From Piromyces finnis (taxonomy: Eukaryota > Neocallimastigomycota > Neocallimastigomycetes > Neocallimastigales > Neocallimastigaceae), in the NCBI GenBank assembly GCA_002104945.1, contig MCFH01000031.1, positions 423,501 to 487,500 on the forward strand: a stretch of DNA of 64,000 nt, in the 5' to 3' direction. This document shows positions 13,601 through 27,001 of this stretch, piece by piece (positions within the stretch are counted from its first letter, which is position 1; each line of letters starts with the position of its first letter). The translations under genes and the position numbers were made by a program. The notes under the pieces were generated by a model. The model did not search any database. It was not told the origin of the DNA and was given only the letters and a program-made list of their open reading frames with translations.

Positions 13601-15680
13601 TATATTAAATTCTAGAGATTATAATTATTATTAAAATATTATATATAGAAAATAAATAAACATAAAAAAAATAAAATTATTTTTGCTTATAAACCATAGG
13701 ATAAAAATGGAGAGGTGAATATCATCAATTTAGAAAAAAAAAAAATACCAAAAATATTGATAAATACTAAAATAGGAGAAAATTAACTAATATATTGTAT
13801 AATAATTAAAATAAATAATAATCATAATAACAAGAAAAATAAAATAATCATAATGGCAAGGAAAGAAAATATATATATATAACATTCAACAAGAGAAAAA
13901 GTATAATATATTTTTTATTGTTTTATAATATTTACTATTTTAATAAGAAAAAGTCATTTGAAATATATAATTATATAATTCTCAACAGAATAAATATATA
14001 TTTTATTTTTGGTAAGCTCTTTTTTTCTTTTCTACATTTTAAAATGACAGAAAAAAGATTTTTTTCCTTAATTATTAATTTTGTCCATTTATAATATAAT
14101 TTTTTTCTTCTTGGTGAAACATAACCAAAAAAAGTATAAGAAAATTTTTTTTGTCCTACCATTAATTACTTTTATCATAATTACAATAATACTAAAAAAA
14201 AAAAAAAAAAAGACTACTATAATTGAATTTTTTACATTGTTAATCTTTTATTCATACTCTATTATAAATAAATATTATCTACATTATATAACATATTAAT
14301 ATAAAAATAACATTTATTTACGAAATTTTTTATCTAAATCTTGTAATATGTCCCAAAAAAGAAAAAACATTTATAAACTCTACAGTTTTACATGTGCGTT
14401 AGTAGGCGTGTATATAAAATAAATAGATAAATAGATTATATTATATTTATAATTAAAAAAGGGGGGAAATAAAGTTATAAATACTAATTATGTAAAATAG
14501 AAATAATGAATACAATGTAATAAGAATGATAATAGGTACAATAATCAGTAGAATTAAAAAAAAAAAAAAAGGCACAATGGGATAAATAGTAACCAGAATA
14601 TTAAAGATGATTTATATACATAATAAATGAGTATTAAAATATTAATAATATCATATAAATTCAAGATAGTAACAAAAATAATAATATATATAATATTATG
14701 TATTAGGTAATTTTATAGGTAAAAATATAAGGGTAATATAATTCTTTTTTTTTTATTTATTTTTATTGTTTGTTTTATTTTTATTTTATATATATATATA
14801 TATATTTATTTTTTTTGTTTCACTTAAATTCATTTGGTATATATTTCCTTTTTTCTGTTAAATAGTGTTATAAATTGGTTTTTTTTTTTTTTTTTTTTTT
14901 TTCATTTTTTCTTTTGTTTTAGAAAAAAAAAAGAAAAGAAAAAAAAAAAAAAGGAATATTTAATAATTTGTAAAAAAAAAAAAAAAAATAATAATAATAA
15001 TAAAATACTAAAATCATTATATAGTATTATTTTTTTTTTTTTTCTTATATTATCATTAAAAAAAATATTTAATAAATTACCATTAAATAAATTATTACAC
15101 TACTTTATAAATTATATATATATCTTTTTCGAAACATTTAATAAATAGTTTTGTTTATAAAAAAAAATATTAATATTATTAAAAAAAATCATACTCTTTT
15201 TTTTTTAAAAAAAAAAAAAAAAAGAAAAAAAGAAATATAATCATGATAATAATATAATACTTTTTTGTTTTTTTGTTTGTTTTGTTTACTAATAATAAAT
15301 GAAAGGGTTGTTATATAGAATTTTGCATATAAAAAAAAAAAAAAAAATCTTATGTATTTTGGGAAAAAAAATTGCAAATTTCGTTGTAAAAAGATAAAAA
15401 TTAAAAATAGTAATAGTAAAATTTGGGTTTTTGTTTTACTTAGATTTGTTTTTTTTTTTTTTTTTTTTTTTTTGATTTTTTGGTTTTAATAATCTTTCTA
15501 CTTGTTTTTTTTTTTTTTTTTTTTTTTAATCTATTTATTAAAAACAGCTATTCTTTTTTTTTTTTTTTTTTTTTTTTCCTATTATTAATTATTAATTATT
15601 CCAAAAACTTTTTTTTTCTTTTCCTCAAATTACTCCATATTTCTATTCCACTTTCCACATCCTTCATATTATCCTCTTCA

Positions 15681-15711
<31 letters not shown>

Positions 15712-16790
15712 TTTACTTTTTTTAATAATTCTTTTTTTTTTTTTCTTTAAATATTAGTTATAAAAAAAAAATAAAGTTTATATTAATACGAATTATATAT
15801 TGGAATAATAAAAAAAATTAAAAGATTTTTTTTTTATTATCATTATTATATTTATAATTGAAAGATTGAAAAGGTGATTATATAATCAATATATAATTAA
15901 AGGATGATAATTCCATTAATAATTGTTATATATTTTAAGAATTTGATTTAAATATGTATATAATATTATATTTTATTGGTTTGTTTTTATTTTTTTTTAA
16001 AAAAAAAAATAATAAAAAGAAAAGAAAATAAAAAAAAGAATAATTACTTATTACTAATGAAAAAAAAAAAATATTGTAAAACGTAAAAAAGTGGAAATGA
16101 AAATAAAAAATAATACAGTGTAAATAAAAAAAAAAAAAAAAGGATAAAAATATATATATTTAAGAAAAATTAAAATAAAAAAAAATATATATATATTATA
16201 CTATTGAAAATATTTATAAATAATAGCTTTATCAAATTCTTAATGATATAGAATGTTATAGGAAGGATTTACTTTTATTTTAAAATATTCAATTGATGAT
16301 ATAAACTTTAAAATAAAAATAAATAATATTTATATATATATATATAAAAGAATAAAATAGATGACTTTTTTTTATTTTGCTTTACCTTGATATATCTTAA
16401 TTTTTTAATGCTACGTTGTGTGTGTTTGGAGAATGAACCGAAAAAAAAAATAAAATTTGTTATGTAAAAAGATTTATTCCTTTTTTTTATTCCACGATGA
16501 TATTTTGAAAAAAAAAAAAAAAAAAAAAACTACTAGAATAAAAACTCCATTATTATGTGTTGATAATAATTTGATTTATTGAATATTTGATGTTTTCATT
16601 CATTTTCATTTTTATGTGTAAAAAGAAAAAAGTGGATTGACTTTAAGGTTGATTGCATTTTGAATATTTTTTTGCTTTTTTTTTTTTTTAATGTTTTATT
16701 GTTGTTTTTCTTTTTCCTTTCAAAAAAAGGGGGGTTAGTGAGTTGTTGTTGTTGTTTTTTACAATGAATTTTAACAATGAACACCGTCAA
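10692..16790. other. 6-kb gene-poor AT-rich region
   Basis: This is the longest empty stretch, with dense poly-T and poly-A tracts at 14880-15020 and 15440-15740 and TA-rich words throughout. Open frames in it encode only Phe/Lys/Asn runs and look random. One short exon-like segment, at about 13450-13541 on the minus strand, is discussed under findings. The part next to 16790 is the 3' flank of the LRR gene. Confidence 0.6.
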
Positions 16791-19484
16791 TTAACGCCAT
16801 GTAATTGAAAGACATGGTCTATCTACTTCTAATTGAGTAATTCTTTCTTCCCATTCTTCATAGGCTTCATCATCGTATAATGAAACATTTCCGGTTAAAC
16901 TTAATTCTTCAAGTTTTGGTGAAAGTCCTGAATGAAGCATATTGCATATTAATTTTAAATCAATCACGCCCATATTATTATCAGAAAGGTAAAGTTCTTG
17001 AAGTTTACTTAAACCAAACTTTTTAATGACCGTTGAAAAATCATCCTTTTCAGTAAGTCGTATTTGATTTTTATGAAGGTCAAGTTGCTTAAGAGAAGGA
17101 CAGCTTTGAATTAATTCAATAAATCCTTTCATAGTAATATTATTAGCACTAAGGTATAAGGAAGAAAGATGGGTATTCTTGCATTGATTACTACTATTGA
17201 AATTCATATAACTACTTTCCATGTAGCTTCCAGTATAATCTGGTACGGATAAATTATGACCACCACTACTATTACGTTTATTCCATTCGGCGTCTTTTCC
17301 ATCAGAAATGTTCATAGCATTGACATTAAATACACTCCAACCATTACTATTTGAACTAGCACTTGTTGGACTCTTGCCCCAACCATTAGTACTATTGTAA
17401 CTAGAAAAACTACTAATATTACTACCTCTACTACAATGTTGAACATTACTGTTGATAGGAATACTCATGGATTCGGTAAAAGAAGGAGAGGCATGATGGC
17501 TATTGGCATTAGATGAATTTGGTTGAGGTACGGAAGAAGAAGAGGAGGAGGATTTTGAAATCTTAAGGTATTGAACTAAATTTTTTACACCTTCATCACC
17601 AATGTAGTTACCCTTTAGGGAAATAGAGCAAATACGTGGATTCTTTTCTAACAATAGACCTAAAGCTTCACAACCCTTTGAACCAATATGATTTTTGTTA
17701 GCAGAAAGTTTAAGAAGACGACTAGAATGTTGTACACGAGTACAACGTGATGGTAATTCAGAAGTGTCTTCATTTTGAGCTATTGGTGGAAGAGTGCTTC
17801 CAATATTATTACAAATACTTATAATTGTGTCATCACCAATATCCGTGTTGTCGAGATTAAGCTCACGAAGACTAGTATTGTATTTTAATGCTTCCCCAAT
17901 CAATACACCACCTTCATCTCCAATTGGATTACAAGAGAGATCTAATTCACGAATATCACTATGAGTACAAGTGGAAGCATAAATAGAGCAGGTAGAAGAA
18001 TTGGAAATAGTAGATGAATAGGATGTAGAGTAAATAGCATTATTGTTAACTTGGCTTGTACCTGGGGACATGGAATCATCTGATAAGAATGGAACAGGGA
18101 TATCGATATCAACAGTATCACTAATTGTAACACTTTTAGCCTTCTTTGGTAATGGTGTCATGGTTAAGAACTTTGGATGAGCGTTAAGTGAATTATTTGG
18201 AGTGGCAGTATTAAGGTCAAAGCCGGTAGAAGAGGTATCGTTATCATCATAGTCATCATCAGGGAAACATGCTTTTAAAAGACCAGCAATACCTTGTGAA
18301 CCCATACCTTCAGAACCAATATCATTATCTTTTAAATTCAAATATTTTAATGTGTTGTTTTTAGCTTTAATTAAAGCTTGACATATAGCAATACAACCCT
18401 TATCTCCTAAATGATTTCTAGCTAAAGAAAGTTTAACCAAAGTATGATTGTATTGAAGAACACGATCTGCTAACATTTCTGATGCTCTAATACCAATAGA
18501 TTTATAATCCAAGTTCCAATGTTGAATACTTTGATTAACAGCAATACCATCACATATAGCCTTAAAAGATTCTAAATTGTCAGGTTCATTAACATCCTTT
18601 TCGCCAGATTCAGTAGATGGTAATATTGGATTTTGATTAGTGCTATAGAGATGATTCTTTGTAATATTTTTTTTATGTTGATTAAAAATACCTCTGCTAC
18701 TACTAAGATAATTTTGAGTTTGAGTGTAGGATTTAAGGTTACGAGAAAGGGCAGAAGAAACTTGATGTATGAAGCTTGGAGTAGAAGTAGAATATTGTTT
18801 ATAATTGCTTGTATCATTAGCAAAGGAAGGAGATGGAGGAGATGGAGGTACAAGGGTCATATCAGAATTATTATGACTTAAGTAAGCTGTTGGAGTAGAT
18901 GTTGTATTTGAATTAAAGCTAGAATTAACATTTGTGGTGATACTTGAAGTAGATGGAGTTGGTGTTGAATTACCACTAAATAATGCAGTAAGAGTAGATT
19001 CTTTCTTTAGAGTGGTAGTAGTACCTGTTTTTCCTCCTTCTGTATCACTATAATTTAAAATAGAATTTGAAGCATTCAAGGTTTCAATTTCTTCTATACT
19101 TAAACCTAAAACATTGCTACCAATATCAAGAGTAATAATTGAAGCATTTGAAGCAAGAGCATTTGTAATAGCTTTATGACATTCCGATCCAAAGTCATGA
19201 CCTGATATTGTTAATATATTTAAAGAGGTACAGTTTGCAATAGCATTGAAAAGTTTTATAAAATCATCTGAATTTAAATCTCTAAAAGGTAATATATAAA
19301 GTGAAGATAATGCATTTGCAGATAATTTATCAACCCAAGCCGTTAAAAATTCTGAAGATGAATGGGGAACTTGAATACGCTTTGGCTTTTCAGGTTTTGT
19401 AATTTCTGTTTTTTCATTATTATCTTTTATTTTTAGGAGGTTTGATAATGGATCCGATAGTGATATATTTTCGGTTGCTATCAT
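16791..19484 (-). CDS. RNI-like leucine-rich-repeat protein, 897 aa
   Basis: A single uninterrupted exon starts at ATG 19484. It has ribonuclease-inhibitor-type LRRs of the NLRC3-like kind, in blocks split by Ser/Asn/Thr-rich disordered inserts. Examples are LVKLSLARNHLGDKGCIAI, LKYLNLKDNDIGSEG, IRELDLSCNPIGDEGG, LRELNLDNTDIGDD, ICSISLKGNYIGDEGVKNL, LKQLDLHKNQI and LQELYLSDNNMGVIDL. The repeat cores sit at roughly residues 60-130, 310-410, 510-650 and 775-885. Residues about 150-300, 420-510 and 660-770 are low-complexity. No NACHT, kinase, F-box or membrane segment is visible. Fungal RNI proteins include RanGAP and many uncharacterised scaffolds; this one lacks a continuous RanGAP-like horseshoe. 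Its function is unknown, but a protein-protein interaction role is likely. Confidence 0.9.
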   Translation of the reverse strand: MIATENISLSDPLSNLLKIKDNNEKTEITKPEKPKRIQVPHSSSEFLTAWVDKLSANALSSLYILPFRDLNSDDFIKLFNAIANCTSLNILTISGHDFGSECHKAITNALASNASIITLDIGSNVLGLSIEEIETLNASNSILNYSDTEGGKTGTTTTLKKESTLTALFSGNSTPTPSTSSITTNVNSSFNSNTTSTPTAYLSHNNSDMTLVPPSPPSPSFANDTSNYKQYSTSTPSFIHQVSSALSRNLKSYTQTQNYLSSSRGIFNQHKKNITKNHLYSTNQNPILPSTESGEKDVNEPDNLESFKAICDGIAVNQSIQHWNLDYKSIGIRASEMLADRVLQYNHTLVKLSLARNHLGDKGCIAICQALIKAKNNTLKYLNLKDNDIGSEGMGSQGIAGLLKACFPDDDYDDNDTSSTGFDLNTATPNNSLNAHPKFLTMTPLPKKAKSVTISDTVDIDIPVPFLSDDSMSPGTSQVNNNAIYSTSYSSTISNSSTCSIYASTCTHSDIRELDLSCNPIGDEGGVLIGEALKYNTSLRELNLDNTDIGDDTIISICNNIGSTLPPIAQNEDTSELPSRCTRVQHSSRLLKLSANKNHIGSKGCEALGLLLEKNPRICSISLKGNYIGDEGVKNLVQYLKISKSSSSSSSVPQPNSSNANSHHASPSFTESMSIPINSNVQHCSRGSNISSFSSYNSTNGWGKSPTSASSNSNGWSVFNVNAMNISDGKDAEWNKRNSSGGHNLSVPDYTGSYMESSYMNFNSSNQCKNTHLSSLYLSANNITMKGFIELIQSCPSLKQLDLHKNQIRLTEKDDFSTVIKKFGLSKLQELYLSDNNMGVIDLKLICNMLHSGLSPKLEELSLTGNVSLYDDEAYEEWEERITQLEVDRPCLSITWR

Positions 19485-22463
19485 TTTCTAAAACTAAACT
19501 CACAAAAATTTATATATTTATAAAGCCTTTTTATATATAATATCAAATTTTTATTACTTTTTACTCTTTTATTTTTAAAATATCGAAATAAATTAAAACG
19601 TTTCGTATTTTATATATATTACAATATATTTACCTTAAAAAACTAAGATTTACTACTATTTTATAATAAGTATGTTTTTAATAATATTTATTTTCTTTAA
19701 ATACTATACAAATTAATAAAAAATATATTTTATATATATAATTATTAATAATTTTTTGTGTTATTATTTTTCATGATTTTAAATAAAACTATAAACTTTA
19801 TTATATATCTACTTCTATCACACTATTTTAATGATATTATATAAATAAGTTTAATATTTATATTAATTATTAATTACCTTTTAATTTTAATATTTTGCAT
19901 ACTTTTCAGTAATTGAACTCTTCTTATTTTATTGATATTGCTTTACGTTAGTTAATATAATGAATGAAAAAAAAAAAAAGTTTATTAACAATATTAAAAT
20001 TATTGATTCGTCTCTAGTGAGAAATTGCTTTAACGTCTGTAAATAACGAGTTTATATTTATATAAAATATTAATTTTTGTTGAAAATAACGACGATATTT
20101 TTTTTTTTTTTTGAAGTATTTTGACTATTATTATCTTTTATTTGTTTGTTTTTATTTATATTTTATGAAATTAAATATGTATACTAAAAGGAAATATATA
20201 TTTTTTTAGTAAACTTTGTTATATATTCTTATTACATTTAACATTTAATTTTTATTTAATATGATAAATGCCAAGTATATATAATCTTTATTTTTAATTA
20301 TTATTTTAATATATTAATGGTATTATATGGTGAAAATTGTTTTTTTTTTTTTTTTTTGCTTGTTTTGAAAGTATTGTTTGAGTAAAAAGAAGGTGAAATA
20401 TATTAAAATAATAATATTATATTCTTCAAAACTACAATTAAATGTTAGTTTCTCTTTTTTTTTTTTTTTAAATATTTCTTTAAAAAAAAAAAAAAAAAGA
20501 AAGGATTTTTTTAAACTTGATAATTTTTTAAAAAAAATTTTTTTTTGGCTATAGTTATCACCTAATAAATATTAATATTACTAATATTTAAATATTAAGG
20601 ATTTACAATTATAAATCTAAATTATTATATAAAAATGAAATATTAAAAAATTTATTACTAAATAAAACATAAAAAAAATTCATAAGATAATTAATAAAAA
20701 TTTTTATTATTAAATAGTAATTTCATACTAAAAAAAAAAGTATGTTTATTTTATTTATTTATTTATATATATATATATAGAATTAAACCAGAACTTCACA
20801 TCACTTTATGAATTTTATAGTTTTATAATGATAAGATAGAAATGCATGAAAGAAATAACATCAATAAAAAAAGGTATGAAATACTTCAATAGAAACAAAA
20901 AAGAGCATTAATGAATTGATTATGAAGAGATTCAAATACCAAAATAAAACACAATACTTTAATGATGTTATGCATATCAAATAAGTCTTTTATAATTTAC
21001 TACTGCTATTATCACTATACTAATTAATGCTATTTAGAAAAGAAAAAAAAAAAAAGGTTTTATTCTCTACATACCCTCCCCATATCTTATTAAAAAAATA
21101 AAATCAGGATGAAGTCGTCCTACGAAAAACAAATAATGGAACTTTTCCCTAAAAATTTCAAATGTCTGCGTTGCTTTTTATTAGCCAAGATAAAATGATT
21201 TCATAGCCAAAAGTCTTCTTAAGTTATCGTTTCAAGTATTCTTTCCGTAATATTCCTTAATTCCTATTGCGGTGGTGTGGTGATGATGGTTGGTTGTTGT
21301 ACACTTTTAAAAAACTATTATATTAATATAAATTTGAATATATTAAATAATATTAAATAGAATTTATTTTAATATATATGATAATATAAAATAGAAATTA
21401 TTACGCTATACAAATTAATTTATATTAATTTATTTAAATAATAATATATTATTAATATATGAATATGGTATTGTATGTTTTATTTAATATATATTATTTA
21501 AAAGTTTTTTATATATTACAATATAGTTTATGTGATATATTTTAAATATATTATTTATTTAATTTTATTTAAATATATTAATTTGTTTTGAAATGAAAAA
21601 TATAGTTTTTTGGTGAAACTATATTTTATGAGAGTCAAATATATAGAATGGAAAGTATTGGAAATAATATAATATATGATTATAAATACATTTTAATATA
21701 TATCGTCTATCTTCCAATAATTTATGTATTATAAAGTTTACTAATGTATAAAATTATTTTAGGTAGTATAGAGTCAAAATTTTTCTCATTTTATTTATAG
21801 TGTTATCATTAATTAATTAATCAATTAATGCATAAAAAAAGGTATACAAATTTTACATTTTTTCATCCGTTTTTTTTTTTTTAGGGAAAAAGCACCCACA
21901 CATACACAAAACCATACAAACTATTTTATTTTTTGGAATAAAAATTTCAAACTAACTTTTTAATTATTTTTTTTACTTTATATGGAAATAAATTATTTTT
22001 ATTAACTTTAAATTGAGTCACAAAATAATATATAGTAACATTTATTATAATATAAATATATATATTGAAATATATTTAATTACAATATATTAATACATGA
22101 AAGTATTGACTATAACTTCATTCCTAAAAGTTTAAAATTAATTTAAAATAATAAAAAATATATTAATATATTATAAATATTATTGAGTATATATAAATAA
22201 TATATTAATATAAATTAATTAAGTACATGAAATTAAATTAAAATCATTCTCTTTTTAATAAAAAAGTTTAAAGAAAAAAACTGATAAATGATAAACAAAA
22301 AACTAACTTTTCTTGATAATAATTTTGAATGGACAAATAAGGTTTAAGCAACAAGAATAATAAAATAAGTGAATGAATAAATATAAAAATAGATAAATAT
22401 TTGATAAAATGAATGAATGAATATTTTTTTACAATATTTCATAAGGATAAAATTTTATAATTT

Positions 22464-22554
<91 letters not shown>

Positions 22555-24342
22555 TTATATAGTTGAAGTTAAACAATTATATATATATATAACATTTATG
22601 GTTATTTATCAACATAAAAAAAGAAAGTATTAAAAAAGAATTAATGATTAATAAAAGTTTATTTTGTATAGAAAGTTGATTATTAGTTAACTTGTGCAAT
22701 TAATGGTGATTTATTTGTATTTTTTTATAATACTATAAAAAGAAAGATACTTCATAGTTGCATTAGATTGCATAAATTCATATATAGTAATATTAAAAAT
22801 ACAATATAAAAAAACCCTAGCAATAAGGATTAACATAAATATAAATTTGATAAAATATTATTAAAAGGTAAATAATTATTATTTACCTTATGGATTAAGC
22901 ATATTATCATTATCATTATGTATAATATTTTTTTATAAACTTTACTAGACAATGAATATATAATAAAAAATTTTGAATTGTCTTTTTTTTTGTCATAACA
23001 TCATTAATAGTAATCAAACTTTGAGTTTAAAAATAATGAAATGATACTTTTTTAAATTTTGTTATTTAGTATTTAATGTACTTTTAATCCAAAATATTTT
23101 AAAAAAAAAAAAAAGTTTTTAAAATTATATATGTTAATGATTTTTAATTAAAATTTTAATTAAAACTTTAATCATTCAATTTTAATACGATTAACTACAC
23201 AATTTTTAAACAATTTAAATTTTAATGAATAATACATCATGTTATTAATAATTATAGTATAGTGTTTTTATTAGTATTAGCATTTGTATTGTCATAATCA
23301 TTATTATTACACTTTATTTCGGAATGTGTAATATTGATGATATGTTACAATGAAAAGTATAATAAAAATGAATAGGTAGAGCAATTAAAATTTCGACCTA
23401 CCAAGGAAGAAGTAAAATTTTTTGTAATTAAAAAAATTGTATTATTAAAAAAATATTAAAAATGTTGGTGTGTGTTATATTTAATATACCACAAAGTAAT
23501 AAGTTTGTTTTTTTTTTTAATCAAAAATAATAATAATAATACTAATAATAATAAAGGACAGATAAATACATATTTGTAATTCTTCTTTAATGATACTTAA
23601 AATTATATTAATTTACTATGAAAAGCAATTAAAAATGCAAAAATACAAACTTAAATACATATCATATTTATAATATTAAAATAAATAGAATATGAATTTA
23701 TCGAGGCTTTAGAACTTTGTTTTTCTTCTTTTAAAAAAAAATAATAATTAAATAATGAATTAAAAAAAAAACTTTGTTCATTAATAAGTAGTAAATTAAA
23801 AACTTTGATTTTATTAATTATTAAAGAGATAATACACCTTTTTTGTTTTCATTATTAAATTATAAATTAAAACTTTGATTTTATACTTTTTTTATTAATA
23901 ATAATTATATAAAAAGAGTTGTACTGTTTTATTTTCATATATTAATTCTATTTTCTTTCTTTTGATAATTTTATACTTTTTTATATATAAACACAACTAA
24001 ATAAAAATTGACAATTTTTATTTTGCATAGATTTTTTTTTTTAATAAGGGATGCTCAATTGTATTAATATAAGCATAAAATAATATAAAAGATTAAAATA
24101 AAAATATAAAAATGATCATCTATTCAATAATTCCTATACTACAGTTTTTATTTTTATGATATATAACAAAAAGTTCATTATATATTTAATAAAATACTTT
24201 ATTATTTTAGGTAGGATAGGATGTTTTGATTTATTAATTTTATCCAATCAAAAGGGTAAATAGTTTAAAAAATGTAATATACCAATATTATTTTTTAAAA
24301 AAATAATATTAATATTCTAAAACAATTATATTAAGTTATAAA
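19485..24342. other. Long AT-rich intergenic region between divergent genes
   Basis: About 4.9 kb with homopolymers, an ATTT microsatellite at 22463-22556 and no credible ORF. One patch, about 21095-21310, has clearly higher GC and normal complexity (see findings). Promoters for the LRR gene and for dephospho-CoA kinase must lie near its two ends, but no box was recognised. Confidence 0.6.
22463..22556. repeat. (ATTT)n microsatellite
   Basis: About 23 uninterrupted copies of TTTA/ATTT in tandem. Confidence 0.95.
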
Positions 24343-25514
24343 ATGTTAATTATTGGTTTAACAGGTAAATAGACAGAATATAATATAGAAGCATATATAT
24401 ATTCATATTATGTAGTAATTTAAAATGTTATTAACAAAATGTTATAATAAAAAAAAATACTAAATGAAAACATAAAAATAATAAATTAAAATTTTTAAAA
24501 AAAAAAATTAAATTTCACATTTTACATTTCTATTTGATTAATTTATTAATTTTAATTTAATATTAAAACAATTTATTGGTATTTCATATAAAAGGTGGTA
24601 TTGCTACTGGAAAAAGTAGTGTTTCAAGTTACATTAAGGAAAAAAAAATTCCAATTGTCGATGCTGATAAAATTGCTCATGATGTTTTAAAAAATAAAAA
24701 TGTTATAAAAAGAATTATTAAGGAATTTGGAGAACAAGTCATTGACAATACTACAGGGGAAGTTATTAGATCGAAATTAGGTAAGTATTACGTAAAAACA
24801 AATAAAATTTCATAAAATGTGGTTATATTATAATACTAGTCCAGTATTAATTAAAATTTTAAAATTTATAAAATTAATGTGAATAGGTGAAATTGTTTTC
24901 AGTAATGACCAAAAAAGAAAAGCTCTTAATGGCATTACCCATCCAAAAATTAAAATGGAGATGTTTACTCAAGTTTTATATAATTTCTTAATTGGTCAAA
25001 GAATTGTAATTATGGACGTTCCATTACTTTTCGAATCAGGTACTTATCATTTTGTTAATAAAACCGTCGTAGTTTCCTGGTAAGTTTTTTCTTTGATTAA
25101 TTGTCTGTTTATTTCATAAAATGCAATGTTATGTTAAAAATGCAGATAAAATATAACTCAACTACTGTTTATCAAAAATTAATATTAATATTATATATAT
25201 ATAATTATTAATAATATATAATAATATATAGCTCAAAAGAAAATCAATTAACTCGTTTAATGAAACGTAATAACTTTAATGAAGAAGAAGCTAAAGCTAG
25301 AATTAACTCTCAAATGAGTTTAGAAGAAAAAATAAAGAAAGCTAATATAGTTATTGATAATAATGAAACACTTGCTGAAACCGAAAAGCAAGTAGATGAT
25401 ATGCTTGAAAAATATACACCTTCTAAATTTAAAAATGCAGCTTTATATACATTACTTATCATACCAGCTGCAACAGCTTATGGAGTTTTAAAAGGAATTT
25501 CATTCTTTTATTAG
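24343..25514 (+). CDS. CAB5: Dephospho-CoA kinase (CoaE/DCAKD type)
   Basis: Four exons, 24343-24364, 24595-24780, 24887-25079 and 25232-25514, total 684 nt and give 227 aa. The enzyme phosphorylates the ribose 3'-OH of dephospho-CoA with ATP, the last step of CoA synthesis. The first intron splits the P-loop: MLIIGLTG joins GIATGKSSVS, giving a Walker A GGIATGKSS. PIVDADKIAHDVL, the NGITHPKI segment and MDVPLLFESG are the CoaE signatures. RLMKRNNFNEEEAKARI-Q is the LID region, followed by KKANIVIDNNE. The C terminus ends in a hydrophobic stretch (ALYTLLIIPAATAYGVLKGI), like the membrane-anchored eukaryotic DCAKD form rather than the soluble bacterial one. The 22-nt first exon carries only eight codons. 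Confidence 0.95.
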
Positions 25515-27001
25515 ATTTTTTAAACAAAAAATAATAATAATAAAACTATTATTATTTTTTACATATAGAAGAAGTGGAAAAAAATAAAAAAAAAAAATAA
25601 AATAAAATAAAAAGTTAGTTTTGTAATTATAATATGGATATCGTTCATTTTTGGTAAAATATAAAATTTAAGAAAATAATAAAGAAAAAAAAACATTTAT
25701 TAGTTAGATACATCAAACTAATAATAACAATAATAATCATATATGTAAATAATAAATATCAATATGAATTAATGAATAAAAATAATATTATTTGATTTCA
25801 CAAAGATTAATATTAACACTTAAATAAAAATTGTTCAAAGGTTCAATGGTTTATACATATATAAATATCTGACTATATTTAAAATAAATTGCCTTGTTGA
25901 TATTATACAATTATTATATCAATTATATTCATGTGTATAAATAAATCTCTTCAATTATAAAATGAATTTGATTGGATAGTTTTTAATTAACATATTTATA
26001 AAAGTTTTATTTAAAATTTTATTTTTTATGTTCTCTTTACACAAAAAAAAAAAAAAAAAGAAAAATATTAAGTATTCGGTTTATGTTAATATAAATAAAT
26101 AATTTTTATAAAAAGAATATTTAATATAAGATTATAATAATAATTAAAATAATAATAATAATAATAACCCACTTTTAAGTCAGTACATTAATTTAAAATT
26201 GAATCATAATTTTTGTGTGTTACAAAAGTGGAAAATTAAATTTTATTTCTAACTGAATGTATTTGTTTTAAGTACATTCGATAAGAAATAAGCTGTTTTT
26301 TTCAATTATATGAAAGGATATATTTTCTATCTAATAGAAAATTCTTTATACAAGATTGTATTCTTTTGGTTATTGAAAAAAATGAACATTTTAAAATTAT
26401 AAAAATGATTTATAGATCATGATTATATACTGTATAATTTTATTAAAGAATATAAATGTTTTTTCATCTGATTTCATAATATATAATTTATTATATGATT
26501 ATCGGTTGTTGAATAATGATTAATTTGTATTGTTTATACTAAATTTTATAATTTATAAAACATTGGATAAGTCTTTATTAAATAAATAATTAAATTTATA
26601 AGCAATTTAGAAAGTCCTTATTTGTAATTTTCTATTTTAAAAGTAAATGTTGATCAATTCATTTGAAATGTGTTTCAAAAATATTAACACTTTTTTTTTC
26701 ATTTTTTTTTTAAAATAATATTAGTTTCTTTTTTAAAATCTGCATAAAAAATATATATATATTGTATTTAATTATTAGTTAATTGGTACCTATACAAATG
26801 TTCAATTGATGAAATTAAAAGAAAAAACTATTATTTATTAAGTTGTTTATTATTTATTTACTTATTTTTATACACTATATAATATAATAAAAATATGTTT
26901 AGATAGAAGTAAAAATAGTAAATAGATCATACAACATTATCATTTAATTAAATAATGTAACAAAAAATTGTAAAGAAAGAACTATATTTTATTTCTCACA
27001 T
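25515..27001. other. Intergenic between convergent genes
   Basis: About 1.5 kb of AT-rich sequence with poly-A tracts and a short AAT run near 26150. No exon, RNA gene or repeat family was recognised. Confidence 0.6.

Noticed and set aside
14834-15725. Several ORFs of 62-104 aa on both strands
   Set aside because: They arise from poly-T and poly-A tracts (Phe and Lys runs) and show no domain-like sequence.
16596-16790. 64-aa minus-strand ORF next to the LRR gene
   Set aside because: It lies in the 3' flank of the LRR gene, and its composition is Lys/Asn/Gln runs from homopolymers.
22463-22556. Regular spacing suggesting a CRISPR-like array
   Set aside because: It is a simple 4-bp microsatellite without spacers, in a eukaryotic genome.
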